Below, piece after piece: positions 21,701 through 28,362 of a stretch of DNA of 64,000 bases. Both the position numbers and the translations under genes were made by a program. Position 1 is the stretch's first letter. Each line of letters begins with the position of its first letter. Below the pieces are notes generated by a model, which saw only the letters and a list, made by a program, of their open reading frames with translations, had not been told where the DNA came from and searched no databases. This stretch comes from Deinococcus sp. Marseille-Q6407 (GTDB taxonomy: Bacteria; Deinococcota; Deinococci; Deinococcales; Deinococcaceae), in assembly GCF_946848805.1 (NCBI RefSeq), contig NZ_CAMPFU010000003.1, positions 1 to 64,000 on the forward strand, written 5' to 3'.

Positions 21701-24249
21701 ACCTGAGCGGGCAGAAGTTCCGCATCAGTCTGGACCTGACCGGCGTGGCCGGCGAAGCGTCGCTGAATGGCTCGGGCAGCTTGGGCGCCGCGCTGCCGGC
21801 CCTGAGCGGGCTGACTGCTGTAACCGACACCGGCGCCGGTTACAACCTCAGCGGCACCCTCAGCCGGGTGGACCTCCAGCAGCTGGATCTGGTGCCGGAC
21901 CTCAGGGGCACCATCAGCGGCGAGCTGGATATCCGCGACGGCGCGGGGCAGTTCGTGGCGCGTTCGGCCGACCTGAATCTGGCCGGCGAAGCCCTGCCCA
22001 CCCGGTTCGAGGGCGTGCTGGTGGGCGGCGACTGGCGCATCCGTGGCTACCTGGGCGACACCGACGTGTTCGCCGGCCTCAGCGGCGGGGTGCTGTCGGG
22101 CAACGCCAACCTGCAGGGCCTGCCGCTGGGTTCGGTCGCCAACGCGCTGGCAGGCCAGAACCTGGCCGACGGCCGGGTGACCGGCGTGGCCCGCTTCGAG
22201 GCGCCGGTGGCCGATCCGCTCTCGGGCCGCGCCACCGTGGTGGCCGAGCGGATTCGCCTGACCACGCTGCCCAACCCGCCGGCCGGTGAGGACAGCGGCA
22301 GCGGCGAGAAAGGCAGCGACAACGCCAGCGAAAAGGCTGCCAGCAGTGAAACCCTGACCGGCTCCGGCAGCCTGGACTACGCCAACCGTCAGCTGCGCAA
22401 CATCAACGTGCAGCTGGGCGGGGCCGGCACCTGGGATATTCGCGGGCAGTACACCCGCGAGAACGTAAATGTGCAGGCCAATTTCACCGACACCACCTTC
22501 ACGCCGCTGCTGACCCTGTTTCCGGCCCTGGCCGAGCAGAGCCCCCGGCTCAAGGGCAGCCTGACCGCCGCCGTGGTGGGTCAGTACGGCCAGCCGGAAG
22601 GCACGCTGGAAGCCCACAACCTGAGCGGCTCGCTGGGCGGCGTTTTGGTCAGTGTGCCGCAGCTGAGCGGCCGCCTGAACCCGTCGGGCCAGTGGACGCT
22701 GGGCGGCGCGGTGCGCACCGGCGGCGACCTGGTCTCGCAGGGCACGCTGCAGGGCCAGGGCCAGTGGCGCAGCGGCCAGCTGAGCGGCTCGGCGCTGACC
22801 TACCGCGGCCAGGTGGCCCCCGGCGGCGTGGGCACCCTGCCGGACGTGCAGGGCACCCTCAGTCAGGACCGCGCCGACCCGGACCGCTGGGTGCTGGACG
22901 CCCGCTCGGTCACCCGCAACGCCGTGACCGGCCAGGGCACCCTGGAAGTGCGCGGTCAGCTGATTCCCAACTGGGACCTGAGCGTGCGGGCCAGCAACTA
23001 CGACCTGGCGCTGCGCAGCATCTACCTGCGCGAGTCGGCGCTGAACGGCAGCCTGGCACTGCGCCAGGACGTGGGCGACGACGCCATTCGTGTCAGCGGT
23101 TCGGCCGATTTTACCCGCGCCATTCTGGGCCGCCCGGACGCCATCAGCAATCTGGACGCCCTGGTGCCGGGTCCGGAACGCAGCCCGGCGCCGGGCGGAC
23201 AGGGCGGCACGGCCGACAACTTTGTCAGTCCGCTGCCGCAGCAGTACACCACTTTCCCCAAGCCCGAAGGCGAGGAGGGCAGCGGCGCCGGCGCCGCCGT
23301 GCCGCCGCGCCCGGCGCTCCCGCTGCTGCAGCGGCTGGTGCTGGAAGACATCCCGGTGCGGTTCTCGGGCGGCATTCAGCTGCAAGAAAGCCTGGCGCAG
23401 GCCGAACTGACCGGGGCACTGCGGCTGAGCGGCACCGGCGCCCGCCCGCAGGTGGCCGGGCAGCTGAGCGGTCAGCGCGGCACCCTGCTGCTGCGCGACA
23501 ACGAATTCAACCTGCGCAGCGTAAACGTGGACTTCCCCGGCACCTCGCCCTACCCCACCTTTGCCCTGCTGGCTGAGGGCCGGGTGCGGCCACTGAGCGG
23601 CGGGGCCCCGGTGCCCATCACGCTGGACGTGCAGGGCAATTTCCTGGAAGACGGAAGCGGCGCCGCCAAGCTGGACCTAAAAACGGCCCTGCGCTGCACC
23701 GAGCAGTCGGCCGCCTGCAACAACCCGCAGACCGGGCAGCCTTACACCGAATCCCAGCTGTACGCTCTGGTGCTGACCGGCGTGCCCAACGTGGAAAACC
23801 TGCCCGAGAACCTGGGTTCCCTGGGCGCCAGTGCACTCAACACCGCGCTGAACGTGTTCGTGCTGGGCGAACTGAGCCGCAACCTGGCCGACGCTCTGGG
23901 GGTAGATGTGCTGCGCTTCACACCGGCGCTGGTGGGCGAGGGCGGCGCCACCCTCACCATCGGGTCACAGCTGACCGAGACGCTGTACCTGGAATACCAG
24001 GTGGACCTGACCGGCGCGGGCCTGATCGACGCCACCTACAACACCCCAGACGGCCGCTTTACCTTTAAGGTGAGCACGCCCTTCGACTTTTCCGAGTCGC
24101 GCGGGTTCCGCCCCAGCGTCAGCACCGCCTACAACATCAATGACCGCACAGCCGTATCGTTCAACATCGAAAACGGGGACGACACCAACCGCTTCAGTGT
24201 GGGCGTGCAGTACCGCCTGCCCAACAATTTCTGGCGCCGAAACCGCTGA
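12697..24249 (+). CDS. Giant TamB-like translocation/assembly protein
   Basis: About 3,850 residues, far longer than the roughly 1,260 of E. coli TamB. One N-terminal membrane anchor (about residues 24-48) is followed by thousands of residues of Gly/Ser/Leu-rich beta-strand sequence, as expected for the lipid-conducting beta-groove of TamB/AsmA proteins. The C-terminal part (about 3,400-3,850) resembles the DUF490/TamB domain and ends in a strand SVGVQYRLPNNFWRRNR. TamB-like proteins span the periplasm and move phospholipid or help outer-membrane proteins; a Deinococcus role in the envelope is inference. Residues about 1,290-1,730 hold seven tandem repeats of 65-67 residues. Low-complexity linkers occur near residues 2,480, 3,190 and 3,500. 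GGGGAGG precedes the ATG at 12697; an in-frame GTG at 12652 is the alternative. Confidence 0.88.
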   Translation: MSRATGQPAPVPSAPASRPRSRWQAAGLTAAMVALLLAFLAAYAPAMLGRWILLRVTEDVRAERVGGPLWNPVLYGTRVKLPGITARAERLGVGLDGFDFRRRVLYVSVDLRGAEVGLELARLLGQGQQTVTTQEGWKVQVRQVTVSDAALKVNGQEASVPDGTFQVTQARDGGLMAQGQTADGHLSAHLRFRQAPSGTEYVTAFQADARVLRHYWEGVQGGTLTGEYVLGQGPVQGHVELSDGSVQAPGADWAVITSVSGAATQNGNVIRVNLSGEGYGKPVTATADVNLAAKQWQARLNAAPQLSALASALDTSGEGNATLTALAHNVGPGWQGVEVQARASSPEGKLAGIPFQRLAMGYSYLKRSPEKGAAPEVNRWTLGADTALLGERQRLDGFWNFGRTGRLNWRGELLKAPLDLSAAIARKTLEGRPADFATLSGAALNGPAQGRVALSGKVIEVRLNPELDSLSGALALSGRAGDLTLQASGVQAAGFPLEGQAHFSEAGTEASLRQPDGGSLELALNPDWRGRWTARSLSGRGVTLDGQGQLDVRAAGLSGQLKASSGLLAETLSGPLNLNWQQRTGRWDAGDQSLRWHGERLLLGLHDLRLQSGVRLDGALNASLGLDDLRGTLRGQGQGFQVTATGEGDRVRWQGELGEDNRRRVALSGVTALEDGFATQAALSGADVSADLRVQNDNGLRFDFDLRTAEERASGSISGDRWDARGRVDLAALQPVVRGVLGPSSPLADLSGRLDLNLAGLGGTARVEARAQGVALAGTLRRRSGVVSAENLRASGGQSGPLAGFQAVASGEVYPDVNLRGPVTLGRLGSFGGLAGQTLQGRLYGDYGHLQAALNGRTAPLSVSGVQLPAQNLALSGRLTPALDLAGRWGALDLRYRAGGLLSVSGQQALTVRGRAATVQGSASWGPGWQGRADLQGRTADGYAVSARGPWNTLRVTASHPDGLRAAGTVNAPRQGYDLAVSGRAQGFGVQGRVRGQGLQPHGDLTLTDSQGGRAFLTLNGLDNLRLRAESLRLGGQSFSGTLRSVNGLTDGQLVTSVSGQTLRLQATRGRVNVTGMLAGHTLQASGLLRLPGAGSALRLSGLKLNVNGPYLTVQASGSLERLRGNVTLKAQQFGAGDAALIVPQQTLPLSASLSPLQVSVGGLTYAGGRWNGNAALSYLVRTRGAAAQTARGGQVQLLGGGFGRLSALSSGALSGRVALLPSIRGTLSADAALLRPLLPAGAVQGLQGRRVQAVFTAQGARITTPGVQYRRQALGLNAQLDWRRGFGLNQLQASGVLANGRSRLPFQLRGGLLSLSGASVDVRDVRPFVDRGIPLPVSGTFQGDLSVTDLAHFDLRRVRANGVLASGRSRAPLTLRGGALNIRGASVDVRDARPLVEQKLPASGTFQGDLYVPDLAQVSLNTLSLRGTLISGHSRSPLTLRGGTLSLKNALLDVRDVRALVDEATRLPGNGTFRGDLSVTDLGHFSLTRVKARGVLASGNSRAPLTLWRGALRIRQGLLDVRDLKVLVDDPASLPARGTFQGNLYVPDLNNFDLQHVQASGVLASGNSRAPLTIANDTLRISSGVVDVNDVRRWIRLDLPPSAVYRGDLFLRNLGSFDARNLRLSGLLTSGRSRAPLTYAGGTLKVRGGQLDARDMRWLKLKFQLPRSGTFSGDLTVNDLPNFRVEQVRARGLLITGSSRLPLTLASRALTVRGGQLDLADLRPYFDLPARGVLRGDLYLPDVTAPSLDSARADLITTNLSATELDATTASGRVRVRGGQLWADVSGQLQGTPLTLRGDVYPRAAATLQTGDLTARLSGRAEGTLNLTASGSYQGRAVALQGRLDGLLAGSGRPARATVAGTVSGAQLDLTLDGAARRRWQDWRVSGSLLVPDARTLDPRLSGNLSGSVGGTLGRARLNVTGRVNDVALNVPATFAGGELRVQQARATSAQLGSASLSGLAYPRLNLSGAAELRGDLAGRYDLKVGGTPAAPTARLNGQLAGERGSAHPSGLNIGGTGVSAALQDGRWQAQLSGPAVRGTLRGVLNGQVVGQPTPLGLQSADLNLNARYRREEDDLALTGPLAWNAQGWRGDLKVRGTLRGETLSAQATGAGPLSVTARLGDASLRAQLAPLAPLRPDGWVALDRWDIGALWQRPDQLRLTGRADLGGPDWQSVQARLSGRLDDVTGELNSTLSGSWNAQQGGRFRLSGPRIEASGTLADGRYAADARLGSGPDAQPVGLARLLPPEWGLDSLKASGTLSVRGRTAGGAGIEQLEASGLEISGQQRDAGPFTLYGRARYLPQQKMLDAALAGGYGGGVFRIGGTLPQGLNVQVANVSLAQFGGESFNPGRLNGAATLRGPLDRAALEGRFWTAGGDADARLDLLGRLDDPRLQAQVDLKGERSGQLNLSARDFDLPHRSFSAELSGQVRQGDTSANLNLRGRWPALGGEVQLQSPALAGPVTLRGQGGQFTLFGPATQSSSVQNSSVQGSSAQGAAAQASSGTVQLSPGEGWLPKLSAQANINPLTFFAATSGASGEARLQLNAGGELNALTVQGSLNAPEVSLGGVTVRGLGGTFGGSLADGVQGLSGTLTQAAAPQNAAQGPAAGSGQVGTLAAGRLTLSGLTASAAGAQLAVSGPVNLSPLTADLTATASGNLSGQLRLNYAGNALSANGALEGLGYRAALDVRGSQASGWSGTVTARDNEGATEVLTTPANLTVSGPWNSPRLNGPLGLLGAGAALNATNAGTTLTFSDGVVARGSGQLQVAPDPAGVWRWTGSAQVDGPRMRVSLTPRGPLADPDVGVSAGRGSWQASGSVSRENGRLDISDGERRGQLSWQGQAVTADLPGLDLAGLRWRGLSGRLTAQGRVDLSSDGSGSSNADGGALPFRIEGLRSPWRVDALNLPLAGDVNGTLRLAGGRLAAQAQARLGTQGSAQGQATLSATQQPGGQWFGRLQGQLRQDEGTLSADLRSDAAGLSGQVKSSGYPVKLAEQTLALNGTADLSGQKFRISLDLTGVAGEASLNGSGSLGAALPALSGLTAVTDTGAGYNLSGTLSRVDLQQLDLVPDLRGTISGELDIRDGAGQFVARSADLNLAGEALPTRFEGVLVGGDWRIRGYLGDTDVFAGLSGGVLSGNANLQGLPLGSVANALAGQNLADGRVTGVARFEAPVADPLSGRATVVAERIRLTTLPNPPAGEDSGSGEKGSDNASEKAASSETLTGSGSLDYANRQLRNINVQLGGAGTWDIRGQYTRENVNVQANFTDTTFTPLLTLFPALAEQSPRLKGSLTAAVVGQYGQPEGTLEAHNLSGSLGGVLVSVPQLSGRLNPSGQWTLGGAVRTGGDLVSQGTLQGQGQWRSGQLSGSALTYRGQVAPGGVGTLPDVQGTLSQDRADPDRWVLDARSVTRNAVTGQGTLEVRGQLIPNWDLSVRASNYDLALRSIYLRESALNGSLALRQDVGDDAIRVSGSADFTRAILGRPDAISNLDALVPGPERSPAPGGQGGTADNFVSPLPQQYTTFPKPEGEEGSGAGAAVPPRPALPLLQRLVLEDIPVRFSGGIQLQESLAQAELTGALRLSGTGARPQVAGQLSGQRGTLLLRDNEFNLRSVNVDFPGTSPYPTFALLAEGRVRPLSGGAPVPITLDVQGNFLEDGSGAAKLDLKTALRCTEQSAACNNPQTGQPYTESQLYALVLTGVPNVENLPENLGSLGASALNTALNVFVLGELSRNLADALGVDVLRFTPALVGEGGATLTIGSQLTETLYLEYQVDLTGAGLIDATYNTPDGRFTFKVSTPFDFSESRGFRPSVSTAYNINDRTAVSFNIENGDDTNRFSVGVQYRLPNNFWRRNR
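16570..17940 (+). repeat. Seven in-frame repeats of 65-67 codons inside tamB
   Basis: Each unit has the pattern ASGVLASGxSRAPLTLRGG, then a strand, V-D-V-R-D-V-R, then SGTFQGDLxVxDL. The G-x-S-R anchor codons fall at 16597, 16798, 16993, 17194, 17395, 17590 and 17788, spacings of 201, 195, 201, 201, 195 and 198 bp. Units 4 and 5 share long identical DNA stretches. Confidence 0.9.
20134..20180 (+). repeat. 15-bp microrepeats in a tamB linker
   Basis: Three imperfect copies of TTCGTCTGTCCAGGG encode a SSVQN/SSVQG/SSAQG linker. The run is AT-richer than the surrounding gene and looks like recent repeat expansion. Confidence 0.6.
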
Positions 24250-24291
24250 GCGGCTATCCTGCCTCGCCCAAATTCAATCGGCTGCATAGCC

Positions 24292-24320
24292 TTGACGAAT
24301 ACCGCATACTGCGCTAAAGT
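24292..24320 (+). promoter_or_regulatory. Strong promoter directly before a terminator
   Basis: TTGACG, 17-bp spacer, TAAAGT. This is the best sigma-70-type match in the window, yet the predicted start (about 24327) is only about 5 nt before a terminator hairpin. No gene follows on this strand. Confidence 0.6.
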
Positions 24321-24331
24321 ATTTAACATAA

Positions 24332-24356
24332 CCGCTCCGAGTGAGCGGCTTTTTTT
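24332..24356 (+). terminator. Intrinsic terminator after tamB
   Basis: CCGCTC-CGAGT-GAGCGG followed by CTTTTTTT. Confidence 0.85.
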
Positions 24357-24396
24357 ATGTCTCTCCCGGGCGCCGGTCCTGCGCTGCCTGCCGGCT

Positions 24397-26211
24397 TCAG
24401 GCCCCGTACTGCTGCGCCTGCAGGGCCCACAGCTCGGCGTATTCGCCGCCGCGTGCCAGCAGCTCCTCGTGGGTGCCGTCCTCGATCACCCGCCCGGCCC
24501 GCATCACCACGATGCGGTCGGCCATCCGCACGCTGCCCAAGCGGTGCGTGACCAGCAGGGCGGTGTGACCCTGAGCCAGCTCGGCAAAAGCGTCAAAGAC
24601 TTCCGCCTCGGAGCGGGGGTCCAGCGCCGCCGTCGGTTCGTCCAGAATCAGCACGCGGGCGCGGCGGTACAGGGCGCGGGCGGTGACCAGCTTCTGCCAC
24701 TGCCCGCCCGAGAGGTCCACCCCGCCGTAGGCCTGCCCAATGCGGGTGTTCATGCCGTCCTCCAGCCGGGGCAGCATGGCGGTAAGGCCGCTGGCGTCGG
24801 CGGCGTAACGCAAGCGGGCCGGGTCTTCCTGCTGGCCCAGCAGCACGTTTTCGCGCACGGTCCACTCGAAACGGGCGTAGTCCTGAAACACCGCCGCCAC
24901 CTGCGCGCGCCATTCTTCCGGGTCCAGGTCGCGCAGGTCTGTCTGCTCGCCGGAGCCGCCCAGCAGCACCCGCCCGGCAGTGGGGTCGTAAAAGCGCAGC
25001 AGCAGCTTGATCAGGGTGGACTTGCCGGCGCCGTTCTCGCCCACAATCGCGACCGTCTGGCCTTCGGGAATATGCAGCGTCAGGTTCTCGATGACCGGCG
25101 CGTGGCCCTGATAGCCGAAAGTCACGTTCTCCAGCGTGAGGTCCAGCCGCTGTGGCAGGGGCTGGGACCGCGCAGGGGCCGCCACCGCCGGCACCGCGTC
25201 CAGAAACTCGTAGTATTTGCCGAACCAGTGCAGATGCTCGCTGCCCACGCCCAGGCTGTCGGCCAGCTCCTGCAACTGCCCACGCACCTGGCTCAGCGCC
25301 CCGACCACCAGCACCACCGCGCCGGGCGTCAGGTTGCCCTGCTGCGCCTGCCACACGGCGTAAGCGAACACGCCCGCCGTGACCGCCAGCGCCAGCAGCT
25401 GCGCCGGCAGCACCCCCAGCAGCTGCCGGTTGCGCACCCCGCGCATGGTCTGCTGATAAGCCAGCGTGCGTTCGGTGTATTCGCGGGTCAGGTAAGGCAT
25501 CAGGCCATATAGCCGGATTTCCTTGGCAAAGTTGTGGTTCAGCGCGGCTTTCTGGAAGTAGTTCAGCTCGCGCGAGGCCTGGGTGTTCTGAATGGTCATG
25601 CTCCAACCCAGCTCGTACAGCCGCATCTGGGTCAGGGTCAGCGGCACCATGCCCAGAACGACGACGAACGGCACCCACCAGCCCACCGTGAGCAGCACTC
25701 CGCTCACGCTGAACAGGCCCACCACCACCCCGAACAGCTGAAGCAGCGTCACCGTCAGGTTCAGTGGCCTTCTGGGGGCACCCATCTGCAGAATCTGAAT
25801 GTCGTCGTGAAAGCGGGGGTCTTCCAGCACTTCCAGGCCCACCAGGTCGTTCATCTTGTCCATCAGGCGGCGTGATGTCTGCACGGTGAACTGGTCGGCG
25901 GCGTAGCCTTGCAGCACCTGCCGGGCCACCCCGGTCAGCTGGCCCAGCAGTGCTGCCCCGGCCCAGGCCCCGGCCAGCAGCGCCAGATTTATTTCTCCGC
26001 CCTGCGCCGCACGGCTGACCCCGTCCACCGCCCACTTGGAAATCAGCAGGGTGACGGCCGGTACCAGCCCGCCCAGCAGCGCCATCAGCGCCAGCAGGCT
26101 GACCAGCAGCGGCGAGGACCGCCACAGCTCCGGCAGCGTGCGCCACAGAATCCTGAGCAGTTGGGCCGTGCCTGGGGTCTTCTGGTCGCGCAGCATGGGA
26201 GGGCGGGGCAT
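24397..26211 (-). CDS. ABC exporter, fused membrane and ATPase domains
   Basis: 604 residues. An N-terminal ABC-type-1 membrane domain (about 30-330, some six helices) is followed by an ATPase domain with Walker A GENGAGKST, Q-loop AVFQDYARFEW, signature DLSGGQWQ, Walker B RVLILDEPTAALD and switch His in LVTHRL. Such half-transporters work as dimers to export peptides, lipids or drugs; the substrate is not readable. The signature has Trp-Gln where Gln-Lys or Gln-Arg is usual, as in a group of peptide/bacteriocin-type exporters. The ATG at 26211 has -10 TACACT 7 nt upstream, so it is probably leaderless; an ATG five codons later is the alternative. It lies 81 bp downstream of the WD40-like gene on the same strand. 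Confidence 0.92.
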   Translation of the reverse strand: MPRPPMLRDQKTPGTAQLLRILWRTLPELWRSSPLLVSLLALMALLGGLVPAVTLLISKWAVDGVSRAAQGGEINLALLAGAWAGAALLGQLTGVARQVLQGYAADQFTVQTSRRLMDKMNDLVGLEVLEDPRFHDDIQILQMGAPRRPLNLTVTLLQLFGVVVGLFSVSGVLLTVGWWVPFVVVLGMVPLTLTQMRLYELGWSMTIQNTQASRELNYFQKAALNHNFAKEIRLYGLMPYLTREYTERTLAYQQTMRGVRNRQLLGVLPAQLLALAVTAGVFAYAVWQAQQGNLTPGAVVLVVGALSQVRGQLQELADSLGVGSEHLHWFGKYYEFLDAVPAVAAPARSQPLPQRLDLTLENVTFGYQGHAPVIENLTLHIPEGQTVAIVGENGAGKSTLIKLLLRFYDPTAGRVLLGGSGEQTDLRDLDPEEWRAQVAAVFQDYARFEWTVRENVLLGQQEDPARLRYAADASGLTAMLPRLEDGMNTRIGQAYGGVDLSGGQWQKLVTARALYRRARVLILDEPTAALDPRSEAEVFDAFAELAQGHTALLVTHRLGSVRMADRIVVMRAGRVIEDGTHEELLARGGEYAELWALQAQQYGA

Positions 26212-26218
26212 GGGGGGC

Positions 26219-26224
26219 AGTGTA
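26219..26224 (-). promoter_or_regulatory. -10 box of leaderless ABC exporter gene
   Basis: TACACT, 7 nt before the ATG at 26211; no ribosome site. Confidence 0.6.
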
Positions 26225-26292
26225 GAGGGTTAAGGATTGACGGGTGCGGCGCGAGTAGCAATCATAGGCCGCTCCGTGGTGGAAAGGCAGGG

Positions 26293-27411
26293 TCAGCCGC
26301 CGGGCAACTGAATCACGCGCGCTCTGGCACTCTGGCTTTCGACCACCAGCATTTGGCCCCAGTTGCTGCTAAAAGTGAGGTGTAGCCACTGAATCCGGTC
26401 CGATTTCGGGAAAATCTGCTGGGTGCGGAGGTATTTGCCGCCTTTGTAGGCGTCGTAGGTCTGCACACTGCCGTCACTGAGGGCCACCGCCATAAAGCCG
26501 CCCGGCGCGAACGCTACATCGGTGACCTGCCTGCCCTGGGGCACTCCTGTTTGCAGTAGCCGCTGGCCGGTCTTCAGGTTCCACAGGCTCACGCCCTCGC
26601 CATTGCCGCTGTGGGCCACAAAATCACCGTACAGCACCGGCGCGGCTTCTGGCACCTCACCGGGGCGGGTGCGCCTGAGCGTCTGCACGTTGCCTTTGCG
26701 CCAGTTCCAGACCCGGATCTCGTCCTGGCAGGCGAGGGCGACCCGTTCGTTGTCCAGCGCAAAGTCGCGCGACAGCCCCTGCAAGCAGGTACGTGGCAGT
26801 TGCAGCGCAGAGATGCGGCGGCTCAGGTCGCTGCGCCACAGTTCCAGTTGCCGGCCTGTGCCGGTCGTGGTGGAGGCGGCAGCAACCAGAAAGTTGCCGT
26901 CGGGACGGAACTGCACGCTGTCATAGTGCCCCTTTTGCTGTTTCAGCAACTGGCCTGTACCCGCGTCCCACAGCCGCAGGGCCGCGCCGTCCGCAGCTGC
27001 CAGTCGGGTGCCGACAGGGTTGAAGTTCAGGCTGAACAGATACTCGCCCGGCAAATCACAGGACAGCGCCTTACGGAAGTTACCCTGCAGGGCCGCCACC
27101 TTGCCCGCTCCATTCCAGACCTCGGCCCCGCAGCCCGCAAAGTTGAGGCGCACACTCTGCACCTGGCCAGACGGCCGCACCTGGGTAGCACGGAACTGGG
27201 TAGGCCCACCAGTCACCCTGGCCGGCACGCTGCGAATGGCACCCTGGCGGGGAATCAACACCAGCCGCTCTTGGCCTTCCACCACAGCGCGCTGACTGTC
27301 CACGTACACGGGGCGGTAATCGGTGCCCGCACTCAGCAAGGTCACGGCGCGGTTGAAAGGCGGAGCAGGGTCAGCAGCCAGCAGACCAGTAAGCAGCAAG
27401 GAGGTGAGCAT
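26293..27411 (-). CDS. Secreted WD40-like beta-propeller protein
   Basis: About 372 residues. The first 14 (MLTSLLLTGLLAAD) look like a signal peptide. The rest has repeated WD40-type strands: AALRLWDAGTGQLLKQQ, HYDSVQFRPDGNFLVAAAS, QLELWRSD, EIRVWNWRKGNVQTL, GVSLWNLKTGQRLLQTG, DVAFAPGGFMAVALSDGSVQTYD. This implies a propeller on the outer side of the membrane, probably binding a partner. The ATG at 27411 has -10 TATCTT 6 nt before it, so I prefer it to the upstream start at 27486. It precedes the ABC exporter on the same strand. No function can be assigned. Confidence 0.75.
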   Translation of the reverse strand: MLTSLLLTGLLAADPAPPFNRAVTLLSAGTDYRPVYVDSQRAVVEGQERLVLIPRQGAIRSVPARVTGGPTQFRATQVRPSGQVQSVRLNFAGCGAEVWNGAGKVAALQGNFRKALSCDLPGEYLFSLNFNPVGTRLAAADGAALRLWDAGTGQLLKQQKGHYDSVQFRPDGNFLVAAASTTTGTGRQLELWRSDLSRRISALQLPRTCLQGLSRDFALDNERVALACQDEIRVWNWRKGNVQTLRRTRPGEVPEAAPVLYGDFVAHSGNGEGVSLWNLKTGQRLLQTGVPQGRQVTDVAFAPGGFMAVALSDGSVQTYDAYKGGKYLRTQQIFPKSDRIQWLHLTFSSNWGQMLVVESQSARARVIQLPGG

Positions 27412-27417
27412 GTCTGG

Positions 27418-27423
27418 AAGATA
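27418..27423 (-). promoter_or_regulatory. -10 box of leaderless WD40-like gene
   Basis: TATCTT, 6 nt before the ATG at 27411. Confidence 0.55.
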
Positions 27424-27501
27424 GGGTAGCCTGATGATGAAAAGCTGATGAGGGATGATGTAAGAAGGTAGGCTCTTAACTTCCACGTCAACCGGTGCAC
27501 T

Positions 27502-27507
27502 TAAGCT
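27502..27507 (+). promoter_or_regulatory. -10 box of the broken secreted-protein gene
   Basis: TAAGCT, 6 nt before the ATG at 27514; divergent from the WD40-like promoter. Confidence 0.5.
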
Positions 27508-27513
27508 GACGGT

Positions 27514-28018
27514 ATGCGCTTTCCGTATCTGCTCCTCCCCATGTTGGGCCTGCTCGCCCGCGCCGCAGCCAGAGTCTGCCGCCGCGCCGAGATCCGGCCT
27601 CTGCCCGCCGCCGCCCAGTTTTGCTGCGGTTGACCTTCCTCTTTACGCGCCCCTGCCCAAGCTGGAAGCCGCCGCCGATGCCATCGCCCTGGTTCAGCCG
27701 CAGCGCCAGAGTTTTGATGCCGAGGCAAAGAGTTGGGCGACCATGGGCCGGGTATTGAAGGTGTACAAAGACCCGGCAGGGCGGCTCAGTGGTGGCGAAC
27801 TGCGCTTTCACGACAGTGGGGCCGAGGGCAACCCTGACGATGGACGACAGGCGGCGGGGCCGTTTGCGCCCATGCTGGTCTTTTTGAAGCCGTCGGGCAG
27901 TGGGCAGCGGCTGTATGCGGTGGACTGGCTGTGCCGCACGGCAGCGGGTGAGCTGGTGCAGGGCGGGGCGAATGGGGCAGCAGTGGCGAAAGAGGCGGCA
28001 GAGAACTACGGCTTTTAG
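27514..28018 (+). pseudogene. Frameshifted small secreted protein
   Basis: The ATG at 27514 encodes a signal peptide (MRFPYLLLPMLGLLARA) but its frame stops at a TGA after 39 codons. The next frame, with no start codon of its own, continues without a stop and reads a coherent protein: SFAAVDLPLYAPLPKLEAAAD, then VLKVYKDPAGRL, LRFHDSG, and LYAVDWLCRTAAGELVQGG, ending at 28018. Joining the two needs one extra base removed (or two added) between about 27550 and 27620. The intact product would be about 167 residues and exported. I do not recognise the family. It is either decayed or an assembly error. Confidence 0.6.
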
Positions 28019-28206
28019 CCGGCCGCCACTGCCTCCCGCTCCTGCGTTCTTTCCCCCCGCCATGCTTCCCGCATGCCGGCCAGCAGCCCTAGTGTCTGCC
28101 CAAAGGAGCTCAAGTCAAGCCAGGCAACCAGGTCTAGCCCTGCCGCGACCAGCAGGCCCAGCGCGGCCCAGGCCAGCAGGCGGGGACGGGAAGCCAGGAC
28201 ACGCAT
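28015..28206 (-). CDS. Small membrane protein, unknown
   Basis: 63 residues with one strong hydrophobic segment (LLAWAALGLLVAAGLDLVAWL) after an Arg-rich start, then a charged tail. Its ATG overlaps the stop of a possible tiny upstream ORF (TGATG), and it lies downstream of mutL on the same strand. Its stop overlaps the end of the convergent broken gene by 4 bp. No family recognised. Confidence 0.45.
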   Translation of the reverse strand: MRVLASRPRLLAWAALGLLVAAGLDLVAWLDLSSFGQTLGLLAGMREAWRGERTQEREAVAAG

Positions 28207-28337
28207 CAGCGCACCCGGCTGGACCGCACCACAGCGCCCAGTGGGTTCAGGCGGCCGGTGCGCCCTTCGGTGTCCAGTGTCAGAGTGGGCAGGGCAGCGA
28301 GGGCAACCGGAGCCGGCAGAGCGGCGGTCAGGGTCAA
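28206..28337 (-). CDS. Possible 43-residue ORF between mutL and the small membrane protein
   Basis: From a TTG at 28337 the frame reads MTLTAALPAPVALAALPTL and ends in NPLGAVVRSSRVR, with the stop overlapping the next ATG by 1 bp. No ribosome site is evident and the frame is open into mutL. Support is only the coupled stop-start. Confidence 0.25.
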   Translation of the reverse strand: MTLTAALPAPVALAALPTLTLDTEGRTGRLNPLGAVVRSSRVR

Positions 28338-28362
28338 GGGGCCAGAGGGCGAATTATGAACT

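Noticed and set aside
20845..23385. 846-codon ORF on the minus strand inside tamB
   Set aside because: Shadow of the TamB frame, with Ala/Gln/His/Arg bias and no recognisable motif.
24292..25512. 406-codon plus-strand ORF following the TTGACG promoter
   Set aside because: It is antisense to the ABC exporter and a terminator lies between the promoter and most of the ORF.
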